A model generated the notes under the pieces. The model was not told the origin of the DNA and ran no database searches. It worked only from the letters and a program-made list of their open reading frames with translations. This document shows, piece after piece, positions 1-9,489 of a DNA stretch of 24,180 bases. This stretch comes from Silene noctiflora (Eukaryota; Streptophyta; Magnoliopsida; Caryophyllales; Caryophyllaceae), in NCBI GenBank assembly GCA_009801015.1, contig VHZZ01006487.1:44275-68454 (forward strand), read 5' to 3'. Numbering within the stretch: position 1 is the stretch's first letter; the number at the start of each line of letters is the position of its first letter. A program made the translations under genes and the position numbers.

Positions 1-975
1 TTTCCGCTTTACTTTTTAGTAGTTAATAGGTAATTAGTGAGGTTATAAATTGTTAATTTGGCCGTTTTAAATAGCGACGTTTTTAGCGGGTCAGTATGCT
101 TAAAGTAAATAATTAGGAGCAGTATAAATGAAGTGTGTTGGTGTGATCGGGTTTAAGTAATGGAATGATATATTAGAATGACAATTTGTTGTATTATTTA
201 GCAGGAGTGTAACAACGGAAAAAAAATGGAGCTCTACATATTTTTCGTTACTTACTAGAATTCTCATGCAGCTACAATCATTCTGTGGCTACCTATCAAA
301 TTCAATTTGCTCGAGTTCTTTACCAAATACTATCTTGAGCACTATGATCGTATTCATCTATTATCAACACATCAGTTGTGGTGGTGAGTTGTCTTTCGAG
401 ACCGTATTGTGTAGTAGTATTATCTATGAGTTTTAACGGAGGTAACATGATTCTACCGCCATATTATCTTTATTATTATTCGAGGTTGTAGGATTATGTG
501 CGACTGAGATGAATTTATATACTGATATTTTTTTATACCGTAAAGTTTCTTGTACTATTATTATATTATATATAGTAAATACTTATTTTCAATTTCTATG
601 GTTATCTTGGGTGAGAGAAGTATGATCGGCAAGGATATTTACTATGTACAAATTCGGCAGATTGTTTGTATTTGGACGATTCACTCTTGTATGGAATACT
701 ACGTGGGTTAATATGAATGTTTATATGAAGCATGAGATTTTATTTGGTGAAGTTGTTTGGAGCAAGATTGACAGATGGTTAATTATGGTTGATTATATGA
801 CAAGAAGGTTGGTTCATCACATAGGATACAAATTTCATGTACTTGTGGGTTTTAATATAAACGGTCGTCACTTTTGGCATATATGGATAATAGATTAAGC
901 ATTAGAATTGTGCAATTGAGTTAGGCCGCCAACTATTTCAGAACAAGCTAATTATGTCTAAGAATTGAGGTGATG
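1..975. other. Unassigned AT-rich DNA, no supported gene
   Basis: I recognise no gene, RNA or repeat family here. The longest open frame (644-898, + strand, 84 codons) has no family resemblance, no recognisable domain and the aromatic-rich composition expected of a chance frame in AT-rich DNA, so I do not call it. The right edge is the terminus of a TGTAATATCCCC-type LTR at 976. The segment could be old element-internal DNA or the target into which family D inserted. A short purine-rich run (961-970) precedes the LTR but is not a convincing polypurine tract. Confidence 0.5.
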
Positions 976-1743
976 TGTAATATCCCCAATTACCCGGCCA
1001 AGGTAAGTATGATGTCAACATCTCGGTTTCTCGAGGTAATGCACCAAAACACCAATCAAGAAACATTTATTAAAAATCCAACTTTAATGATTAACATAAA
1101 ATGAATTACACCATGTCGATTATACATTATACAACTCGACTACAATAAATAACTCTAATAAATTCTACGTTAACAATAGTATGTCGGCTCAACTAGACTC
1201 TGAATGTCCGTAGCTCGACCCTTTTCCCGATCATCAACAAGCCCAAACCTGTAATCTAACTTCTCCCCATATGACGGGAAATATCACATGGATCATCACA
1301 AGCCACCACAATTAAAAAAGGTGACAGTTTACACAGAACCAACATCGCTCAGTCTCAATAATACAAATGTTCACAATATGATACAAGTGTAAGGATATGA
1401 AACGCAAACGACATGTAAGAATGAAATGCAGGTATCACTCCAACTCAACCCGGTGACGACATTGCAACACTGCCACCAAAAAGCCGGTCCGCAACCCGTA
1501 AAAATATACCCGAGACACATTCGAAAAACCGAACCCGGGCGCTAACCGGATCCTTGCCAGATTCGGGACGCACACGAATCCCTCCGTTCACAATCCATTT
1601 ACGTCCACCTCCTCCTAGGAGTGGGAAACTCCAAAGAGCCACCCGAGCGTAAGACGGTCTCCCGAACCGCCTTACGTCTCCTCAACAATCACACAACCAC
1701 AACCACAACTCCACCAACCTACACCAATAACCACCAACATCTA
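976..1743 (-). mobile_element. Truncated LTR, family D (gypsy type)
   Basis: The segment starts TGTAATATCCCCAATTAC, matching the terminus of the A-family LTR at 14388. Like A and B it carries a CTCGG-type hairpin soon after that end (1022-1035) and a C/A-rich stretch about 720 bp in. Those shared landmarks put it in minus orientation, with the LTR 3' end on the left. No rc primer site (GATACCA) lies to its left, so this is a solo LTR or the 3' LTR of a minus-strand element. It stops where the C-family LTR begins at 1744, before any recognisable LTR 5' end (expected as TATTACA on this strand). The 65-codon minus frame at 1445-1642 is a chance frame. Confidence 0.6.
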
Positions 1744-2979
1744 TGATGCGGTCATAAAAAGCGCATTTTTAACCCTTAAATGAACCCTTTTTGCATGCTT
1801 ATTTGCATTTATTAGGGTCATTTCGGCGTCTTTAGCTTCCTATTTTATTTGTTTTGAGATTTTAGCCCATTTGTAGGAAAGGAAGCAAAATGAGCGGAAA
1901 TCGTGCATCAATGGAGCATTTAGGAGTTTAATTGATAGTACTAATGGCCAAGCATGTTGAAGAGGCCAAGGCGAAGAATCCTTAGATAAATATAGCAAGG
2001 TTTGAGATGGTTTACGATGCTAAGCCCCACGGGTTATGGTTCGACAATGACGACGAGGGAGCCACTACAATAGGAAATCGCTCGGACCCAAACCAATAAG
2101 TTATTTTTTGGCTCTGAAAATATGATAGATGAAACGACATCGAAAACTAAAGTGGTCTAGGCTTTTGAGTCACTGTAATAGGAGTCCGGATGAGGAAATA
2201 ATGCCCGTTTTACGATCCGAGGTCTACTAGCCGAGCTTATCACTAGCCCCGGGCTCTGCACTAGCTCGCCCAAGCTCTGCCCAACCTCTGCTACAACTCG
2301 CCCGCGCTCCAAGCTCAAGTTCAGGCCCTGCCTCAGAAGTCTCCTGGCTCCTTGTCATGCCTTCCTCCTTGTACAACACTTTTCCTCCTAATCAACCCTA
2401 ATCCTGTAACCGATATAAATACCCTACTTTGTAATAATATGAGATTATACCTCTTTAGATTAGGTTAAATCCTTATATTAGATTATGCCTTACTAGTTAC
2501 GGGATTAGCCTCTCTCTAGATTAGATTATACATTATCTTTCCACAATTAATGTAATCTGTCCTTAATTACTCTTCAAATACTTCTAAATCTAGAATTGTT
2601 CTTGGATTTGTTTGGGTTTGTATCGAAGATCAGTGACAAGTCTTCATCCACATTCAAGATTTCCTTCGTTTTATTGTATAATTAGTTGGTATTACTTCTC
2701 AATCTCTCTTTATGTACTTCTTAATCTTTCATTAAGTTGGTTCATTGCTTGTCTTAATCATCATGTTTAGTTTACTCTTTGTTTATTGTTATCGTTAGCA
2801 TATTTCTCATGATGATTAGTGAGTAATGATCTTGCTACGAATAGTGGGGGATTATGGGTATGATTAAAGAGTAGTTTATGCTTGTTTAAGTCTTTTATGT
2901 TGATTGATTGTTGTGGTTTCAACTAGTGCACACAAAATGTTTGATGAAATGCTTGCTTGACTTGACAAACCTTGCATTA
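1744..2979 (+). mobile_element. C-family (Athila/Tat-like) LTR copy 2, 3'-truncated
   Basis: It is collinear with the complete LTR at 9490-11189 from its first bases (TGATGCGG versus TGACGTGG) to CCTTGCATTA, where similarity stops abruptly. It therefore corresponds to about 9490-10733 and lacks the last ~456 bp plus the primer site. Landmarks shared by both copies include a GC-rich block of degenerate 'ctagctcgcccaagctctgc' units (2240-2330), the TATA box with the following ACCCTACTTTGT, and the run near 2920-2979. By eye the first 250 bp differ by roughly 15% between the copies, so they are old or belong to different elements. The right edge joins directly to an A-family LTR. Confidence 0.85.
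2414..2421 (+). promoter_or_regulatory. TATA box of C LTR copy 2
   Basis: TATAAATA sits in a block conserved between the two C LTRs (2401-2432 and 10179-10210), followed in both by CCCTACTTTGT. Position in the middle of a ~1.7 kb LTR fits the U3 promoter of a Ty3/gypsy element. Confidence 0.6.
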
Positions 2980-3640
2980 CTCTCTCATCGCAATGACTAG
3001 CCGGGTTCCCATCACAACAGGTACCCCACCCCTACGGAGGCCGAACCGCGGCGTGGACATCAAATTCCCGCTCATCGCAACGAGCGAATCCAAGCTCATT
3101 AATGTGCACATTCCCCTTGTGATGGGAGTCACAATAGGTGAAATAAGGGGGTGAAACCATCTCCCAACATGACTCACAATATCCAACCACAACTCCATCA
3201 CCATCAACCACACAGTAATAACCACAACAATGGCAATCATAAAAACATGTAATCACAATAGTACAACCATCTCACAAAAATCAAGCAATCATACTGGGTA
3301 GGGAAACCCTACCTTATTGCGAAATCTGCAAATCAAAGAACGATAATCTAGAACTGCTACTCTACATACTCACAATTTATACAATAATCAATAATTTACT
3401 ATTACTACGATAATCTCATAATCATACTATCTAATCCCCCAATTAATCCAACTAGGGTTATGGCGAAATCATAAGACTAAACATAGATGTTAAAGAATAC
3501 TTACAAAACGATCAACCCAAAAGAGATGAAATACCGATGAACAAAATCCAAATCCTTACTTGGTGTTTGATTAGAGTGATTAGGGAGTGATTTAGGTTTG
3601 TGAAAATTTTTATGAACTGTTAATCACGACTGAAGTCTAT
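2980..3640 (-). mobile_element. A-family LTR copy 1, truncated fragment
   Basis: It aligns without large gaps to the middle of the LTRs at 6511-7167 and 14912-15257. Shared landmarks are the repeated CTCATCGCAACGAG unit, the AATGTGCACAT...GGGGGTGAAACC block, the GTAGGGAAACCCTAC hairpin at 3298-3312 and the AATTAATCCAACTAGGGTTA module near 3440. The left ~520 bp of the LTR is missing at the junction with the C LTR. On the right, alignment fades after CACGACTGAA, and the palindrome array present in copy 2 is absent. A minus-strand GTGGGTGAGAGGGTAGA at about 3755-3771 could be a decayed polypurine tract, which would extend the LTR to about 3750. Small open frames in both orientations here are shadows of the C-rich repeat. 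Confidence 0.75.
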
Positions 3641-3974
3641 AAATGATTCATCTAATCAAGCTCGAAATTACCCTAACAATCAAGCTTCATCAATAAAACA
3701 TGTATAAAAATATGACAACGAAGCAACCGCATCTGGAATTCCCGTCTATAATATACTCTACCCTCTCACCCACAAGTCAAAAATTAAAGGAAACAACAGT
3801 ATTAAAACACGACCACCAATCCATATGCCAATAATAAAATGCACATAATATTTCGAAATTCGTTTCTCAACCATACCGTCTCCTCCACCACCACCGATGA
3901 CGGCATCGCAACACCGCCACCAACAGCCACACCGTAGTGTGAAGGTACCCGTATCACAACACGTAGTACCGTGC

Positions 3975-3990
3975 CCGGATCATGATCCGG
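3975..3990. repeat. Perfect 16-bp palindrome
   Basis: CCGGATCATGATCCGG is self-complementary over all 16 positions. It lies just right of the D-LTR-like segment in otherwise unremarkable DNA. It may be a binding site or chance; I found no second copy in the window. Confidence 0.6.
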
Positions 3991-5363
3991 AACACAATAG
4001 CCACATCGGTAAGCATTGCACCCTATACAGTATTATAAACAACCTCATAAATCATTCCAACCATGACTAACCACTATAGAACGCTTGACTTTCCCATTTA
4101 CGACATTACACCGAGCCACTAATAGAAATGCCACGACTCATCAATCATTCATATCATTACTCTCTTATAATCACCTTTAAATATAACAATCTCCTTTTCT
4201 ATCTTTAGTTACCATCCCAAATAACAAACTCCATCCACTAGATAAACTAACGAAATTATCTCAATATCTATTCCAATTCTGCTTTTGATTACTATGCCAA
4301 CTAAGCCATGCTAATACCAATCACTTATAGCCATACCTCTTGTCGCTACCAAAATACCGATGAAAGTCATTAAACAACTCACATGATTCTCTTCTTAGCT
4401 TACCACCAAAGTCCTCATACCATGCAAATACTCTCCCAACTTTTACTCCTTTAATTTCTCAAAACTCATGACTAACATGTCATCCCTCATTTCTTATATA
4501 ACCCTTAACTCACATCTTTGTTATAGTATCCCACTTCATCAAACATCCGTATATTCATCTCTCATCACTCATGTCAACATTCACTCAACTCGCATCAGTC
4601 TTCCTATTCCCATTATAGTTACCAACACTACGTAATAGCCCAAAATCAACACCCTTACTACTTAGCCCTTCGATAGTTCAGTTACCCTCTCATTACTCCA
4701 AAAGTCAAGTCCCATTAGTTTGTACCAATAACTTCTCGTTCCCTCTCATCACCAATCTCACTCAACATTCTACTCACTCTCACTCACTCCTAATAAGTCC
4801 AACCAATCAATAATTATGCTTTAATCAATTACATCTTTCCTTAACATTTTCGGAAAACCAAAACTCACCTCCTACCATTACCTTCCCAGAGATTACACAA
4901 ACTAGGTTCGCCACTTACTAATCCAAGTTTTCAAACACAACAACTATGCACAAATCCATGCTATGGCATAACTCAATGTAAGCTCACTAGATACCATTAA
5001 GTTTCGTTCTTCAATAAGACTTTCCATCACATATATCCCTAGTGAACATAGACAAAACCATTTTCCTCCGTAAATCCCTACATATTCCAAATTGAATTAT
5101 TCATATGTTTCATTTTAATCCTTTATTCTTATACTCACCATGCCCACATTACCACTTGACCGTAAACAAACGTTACTATATTACCCAAGCTTACATCAAT
5201 ACCATTCACCATACATTGCAAAACTTTCTCCTTAACTTAATAAACTCAATAGCCAGTCATAAAGTGGTGCTCTCCACCTTATAAGATCCATCTATCTAAT
5301 GCATATAAAATCGATATGACATCAAAATAGAACAAAAAACAAGTATAGGTCCATGACATAGGT

Positions 5364-5461
5364 CACTCGGTCGAGTGGTCAATCTACTCGACCGAGTAAA
5401 CCCCACTCTGTCGAGTAACCACCATACTCGACCGAGTGTCCACACTCTAGTAGCTGAACTG

Positions 5462-5503
<42 letters not shown>

Positions 5504-5577
5504 ACTCGGTTGAGGGCCAGGGACACTCGATCGAGTAGCCCTTACTCGGTCGAGTCCCCTGCCCACTCGGTCAAGTC
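5364..5577. repeat. Array of eight 14-bp ACTCG-NN-CGAGT inverted-repeat units
   Basis: Units begin at 5364, 5385, 5404, 5425, 5503, 5524, 5543 and 5564. Most read YACTCG-NN-CGAGTN with a central AC, GT or AT; units four to six of the arms carry one or two arm changes at most. Spacers differ in length and sequence, so this is not a simple tandem repeat. Conservation is of the hairpin or palindrome itself. A 39-base A run separates the first four units from the last four. Related arrays lie in the A-family LTRs at 7229-7354 and 23370-23512. Confidence 0.85.
5462..5500 (+). repeat. Poly(A) tract, 39 bases
   Basis: An uninterrupted run of 39 A lies inside the palindrome array. It may be a slippage-expanded mononucleotide repeat. 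No LINE or SINE body ends at this A run on the + strand, because the array continues on both sides. Length is likely unreliable in any assembly. Confidence 0.9.
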
Positions 5578-5967
5578 ATGCAAATCACCCTGCCATCACA
5601 TATCCCGACTTTTACATGTGATACAAATCTTATTCACATGTTCCTAAGCATATATACGCAAGAATAAAAACTTCAATGCTCATGTTCACATGCTATAACA
5701 CTTCATTCTGAATCCACATAAACCAAATTCATGAAAACTCATCCATCACATAGATACACCTGCCATGACTTATATATAACAACACATACATGCAAGCAAT
5801 CCCCAATAAACATCTCCGTTTTTACCGGCTCGAGATTCTAAGGGCCATAGTGCGATTTCAGGACGTCTCCCAAGTCTTTGCGGTGGCTTCAAACAATCCC
5901 TACCCGGGTTCATTTTATTAGACACCCTACGTTCATTGGTTCATTGGTTTTAGGTTCCAGAATCGTC

Positions 5968-5979
5968 GCTCTGATACCA
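5968..5979 (-). other. Primer-binding site, initiator tRNA-Met type (A element)
   Basis: On the minus strand this reads TGGTATCAGAGC, the classical plant LTR-retrotransposon primer site complementary to the 3' end of initiator tRNA-Met. It lies three bases from the LTR end at 5983, as expected for a 5' LTR followed by its primer site on the minus strand. An iMet site in a gypsy element fits the chromovirus/Tekay type. Confidence 0.85.
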
Positions 5980-5982
5980 CTT

Positions 5983-7383
5983 TCAAGCACCCCGAATTAC
6001 CATGGAGCCTTTAGCAAGACTTTCCCTAGCAAGTAAAGGTGTTACCAACTCGGTTGCCCGAGGTAGTTCATATCAAATAGACAATAATTGAACAAATTAA
6101 ATAAATTTATTAACTCATTAACCAATAGCGAAAACAAAACAAAATCCATACGCAGAAATCTACTGGAGAAGTATAAATTAACTAAATAAAATTGTCATCT
6201 GAACTAGGTGAGACTCAACGATGTCGTGCGTCCTCTAGCAACCCCAACGATAGTTCACAACAACCATAAGATCACTTGTAAAGACTCACTGGTCACCATT
6301 TGCTGGCAATATCAAATGGATCACTGCAGACAAATAAGAGTAAACAAGAAACAACACAAACACCACACCGGGTCAGTAACAGTCAACATTTTTAACCACT
6401 ATTACGCAAGTTATAATCACAACAACAATCCACACTGAATATCGTTACAATTCTCCATTACCTCGTACTCCGAAGTAACCTGTGTCTGAACCGCAACGCA
6501 GACACCATTGACTCTCATCGCAACGAGTAGTCGGGTTCTCATCGAAACAGGTAACCCACCCTTACCGATTCCAAGCCGCATCGTGGACATCAAATTCTCG
6601 CTCATCGAAATAAGCGAACCCAAGCTAATTAAGGTGCACATCCCCCTTGTGACGAGAGTCACAATAGGCAAAACAAGGGGGTGAAACCATCTCGCGACAT
6701 AGCTTACAATATCCAACCACCACTCCATCACTATCAACCACACAATAATTAGCACAACAATGGCAATCATAAAAACATGTAATCACAATAGTACAACCGT
6801 CTCACAAAAATCAAGCAATCATACTGAGTAGAAAAACCCTACCTTATTGCGAAATCCGGAAAGCAAAGAAGAATGATCTAGAACTACTACTCTACCAACT
6901 CGCTACCTAAACAATAATCAATACTCTACTATTACTACGATAATCTTATAACCATACTACCAAATCCCCCAATTAACCCAACTAGGGTTATGACGAAGTC
7001 ATAAGACTGAACATAGATATTAAATAATACTTACAAAACGATCGACCTAAAAGAGATGAGATACCGAAGAGAAAAAGCTAAATCCTTACTTGGTGTTTGA
7101 TTAGAGTGATTAGGGAGTAATTTAGGTTTGTGAAAATGTTTATGAACTGTTAATCACGACTGAATGCATAATACATAATCCCTAATCATTCTAATAAAAA
7201 TCGTGTAGAAAATCGCTCACAGACCGGACATTCGGTCGAGTGGCCAATGTACTCGATCGAGTTCAGGCTACTTGGTCGAGTGCCACCAAGGCAGTAGCCT
7301 GAATAAGACACTCAACAGACGCACTCGATCGAGTGCAGATTACTCAAGCGAGTACGCCACGACCATAAAAGATCATTATTCCA
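5983..7383 (-). mobile_element. A-family LTR copy 2 (5' LTR of minus-strand element), ~1.4 kb
   Basis: The left edge is the LTR 3' end next to the primer site, aligned base for base with TGTAACACCCCCAATTAC at 14388 (here decayed to TCAAGCACCCC). The right edge is inferred. The last palindrome unit (7341-7354) matches the first unit of the + strand copy at 23370, which lies 29 bp from that LTR's TGTAATAC start. Counting the same distance reaches 7383, where the minus strand reads TGGAATAATGATC, a plausible decayed start. Inside are the CTCGG-TTGC-CCGAG hairpin (6049-6062), the 6511-7167 block shared with copies 1 and 3, a GTAAGT donor-like site (minus strand, 7029-7034) and the U3 palindrome array. 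The open frames at 6208-6438 and 6417-6770 are low-complexity shadows. Confidence 0.75.
7229..7354. repeat. Palindrome array of A LTR copy 2 (five units)
   Basis: Units at 7229, 7250, 7269, 7322 and 7341 follow the pattern NACTCG-NN-CGAGTN, for example TACTCGATCGAGTT and CACTCGATCGAGTG. Two units carry arm mutations (CATTCG, TACTTG). They occupy the U3 end of the LTR, matching the array at 23370-23512. Confidence 0.8.
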
Positions 7384-7592
7384 TCGGTAACATGGAGGTG
7401 ACTATCTTTTTGCTCCCACCTAAGAGAATCCAAATTTACAATCATATTTCATATTTCATGCATGGCCTTGTGGCAAAACTTCCCTATTTTTACACTAGTA
7501 ATAGTGTTGTGAGTTGTTTGGGGAAGTTTGAGCACAAGCAGCCCGAGTTAATCTAAATTAGCTCCCTGGACAATAGAAAGCATACATCACTT

Positions 7593-7675
7593 TAGCCTAG
7601 ATTAGAAAAGATATAAAGCAAGTATTTTTAAGTTGTAATGCTACCCATCTACTGTAGATGGGTAGCCTAGATTAG
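7593..7675. repeat. 13-bp direct repeats flanking a perfect 11-bp hairpin
   Basis: TAGCCTAGATTAG occurs at 7593-7605 and 7663-7675. Between them, next to the second copy, is a perfect hairpin: CTACCCATCTA (7641-7651), loop CTG, TAGATGGGTAG (7655-7665). The hairpin is in the untranslated 3' part of the C element. Confidence 0.75.
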
Positions 7676-9470
7676 TTGTATCACTTGTAATATATGACAT
7701 ATAGTTACATTTACTTAGAGCATGCATCCATTCTTATCATCCATTTCATATTGCATTTTTACTTTACTTTCACATATTTTAAAAATCCAAAAATAAGTAT
7801 TTTATTTTTCAATAAAATTAAACCTTATTTCAAAATACAAAAACATGTTTTTCTTTTAATTTCCTACTCATACCTTTTACATTGAGAACAATGTCCAAAA
7901 TAAGTGTGGGGATGGGAATTTACATTCAATATCCATAAAGAATTGAAAATTTTCTAAAATTTTCAAAAAATTGTTCTTTAATTTCATAAAAACCAAAATC
8001 CCTAAAAATTTGAAAAAACTCAAAAACCAAAAAACATGTTCATTATTTTAATAGTGTAGAATTGTATATACTTGTGTGTTTTGTTCTCTTCTCACATAGG
8101 TACAACGCTCCATTTGAGATATTAGCAAGGAAAATATGAAGACCGCTTGGTATAATCGTTCTAATCCCTTATTCCCTTCCATTTCTTTTCATTGTTCATA
8201 TGAGGAGGATGAGCTATATGTGTATGAGGATGTTGTGGATTTTGTGTTGCAGTTTTTGTGTCTATGTGTTGTTAAGAGCTTTATTTAGACTATATGTCGT
8301 ATAGTTGGTAAAAACATTTTCATTTGTTGTATATATGTAGGTTGCATCATGGCATGTAGTTGCATTAGTAATAAAATCTTGGAAAATTCCTAATTAGGAA
8401 CTTTGACAAGGGTTAAAAGGCCATTGTAGATACTCTTTCTCCTTATGATATTATTTGCTAAAATAGTCTTAAAACACCCTAGGTAGTGTCATGCTAGTTG
8501 ACCCATGCACTAAGGCCTAGTCAAGAGTTCTTTGTGGTGTGATAATTCTTTGGCTACCGTTTTCCAAGGTGACCCTTGAAGCCATGCAACCGTTCTTCTA
8601 CTTCTACCGTCACTATTTTTTTAACCAAAGGGAATGAGCACTATAGTCATCAAAATTGAGTTCAAATGCCAAATGAAAGCCAAAGTTTGCAATTTTTTCA
8701 AAGAAATAAGGAGCACAAATGAAACTTCTATGCTTTTCTAGAGTACCCTCGCTACATATGGGGTCACTCTCAATTCAAATGCTAAATCAAAAGTTGAAAA
8801 GCCAAATACCAAGCATTAATTGCCAATCATAAAAAAATGGCGACAAACGTGCTTAAATGTTCAAGTGTTACGAATGTGGGGGGGGGGGAAATAACCCAAA
8901 GCAAACTACAAATGTGAAACTCAACATCTTAATCCCTTTTATCCATTGATGGTCCTATCTTTTGTTGCATGGTGGAGAGGGGACGACCCTTCCTTTTGTC
9001 TAGGCAAGAGGGGGAATTCCGCGATCCTCTAGTTTCTTCTAACGTCATAAGGACCTCACTCTTGACTAAAGCATTTAGTGATTGTGGACGAAAGTAACCT
9101 AGTTTAACACCACTTGGAGGTGACTTGTTTGTATCCTCTTGGACTTAGTGGTTTGAAGAACTAGTATCTACGATGGAGTCTGTACCCTTAAATTGCTTCC
9201 CTTTTAGTCAATTTACGCCACTTAGATGAGGAAAGTGGCTATTATTTTCTAGATTCATCTTATTACTTGTTTGTGTGCTTAATGTTGGATGCATCACCAT
9301 TTTGGCAAGACCCCACTAATCTTGCTAGAAGTATCTTACCTCATAGTTGTCTTGTTGTGAGTTAAAGGGGCGGAGTGAGACCCACTAATTGTCTCATATA
9401 GGAAATACTATTGGGATTAGTTTAAATAAAGGTCTTGGTTTTAGTCACCTCTTTACTCGGGATGAGTAAA

Positions 9471-9489
9471 GGTTTGGTTTGGGGATATT
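9471..9489 (+). other. Polypurine tract region of the C element
   Basis: GGTTTGGTTTGGGGATATT directly precedes the LTR start at 9490. The G-rich segment with interspersed T is typical of Athila/Tat elements, where it primes plus-strand DNA synthesis during reverse transcription. It shows that the sequence to the left is the 3' end of an internal region. Confidence 0.75.

Larger units (their letters stand above)
3641..5967 (-). mobile_element. Internal region of minus-strand A element, no coding capacity
   Basis: It lies between LTR copy 1 on the left and a primer site plus LTR copy 2 on the right, so it is the interior of a minus-strand element. At about 2.3 kb it is far too short for gag-pol, and no open frame resembles Gag, protease, RT, RNase H or integrase. 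The leader next to the primer site (5830-5967) resembles element B's leader (21600-21752): both have a GGGCCATA block, an 'acccggGTTCATTTTATT' block and a CCTA...GTTCATT block. Around 3885-3935 there is a D-LTR-like piece (GATGACGGCATCGCAACACCGCCACC, compare 1452-1480). The region also holds the palindrome array (5364-5577) and a 39-base poly(A) run, described separately. It is probably a non-autonomous derivative or a heavily deleted copy. Confidence 0.55.
7384..9489 (+). mobile_element. 3' internal region of a C (Athila/Tat-like) element
   Basis: The right end is a polypurine-tract region leading into the C LTR. Near 7880-7913 the motif ACATTGAGAACAATGTCCAAAATAAGTGTGGGG matches, as far as I recall, the sequence found just after the coding region in Athila-type elements (ACATTGAGGACAATGT...AAGTGTGGGG). 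Downstream is about 1.6 kb of noncoding DNA with decayed A/T runs, an 11-base G run (8878-8888) and CTCGGGATGAGTAAAGGTTTGG before the tract. No pol-like frame exists; the frames at 7272-7556 and 7694-7885 show no family resemblance and the second is an AT-rich chance frame. The left edge abuts A LTR copy 2 and its first five bases (TCGGT) equal the five bases left of A copy 3. Confidence 0.7.

Noticed and set aside
644..898. 84-codon ORF on the + strand
   Set aside because: No recognisable domain, no promoter context, AT-rich chance composition and no second copy in the window.
971..1748. TGATG on both sides of LTR D, resembling a TSD
   Set aside because: The right TGATG is the start of the C LTR (compare TGACG at 9490), and D ends without a CA terminus in mid-LTR, so the match is best explained by chance.
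2972..3256. Overlapping small ORFs on both strands, recurring at 6417-6770 and 14704-15262
   Set aside because: They are shadows of the same C-rich section of A-family LTRs. Copies differ by stops and frameshifts, so there is no sign of protein conservation.
5364..5577. Possible CRISPR-like array (short dyad repeats with variable spacers)
   Set aside because: Units are degenerate, spacers are 4-12 bp, and the context is a plant retrotransposon.
5296..5647. ORFs with poly-Lys or poly-Phe
   Set aside because: Produced by translation of the 39-base A run and palindrome units.
7694..7885. 63-codon Phe/Tyr-rich ORF that looks like a membrane peptide
   Set aside because: Lies in AT-rich 3' noncoding DNA of the C element; hydrophobicity follows from base composition.
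8878..8888. Run of 11 G as a polypurine tract
   Set aside because: No LTR start follows; the true tract is at 9471-9489, and mononucleotide runs are common in decayed element DNA.
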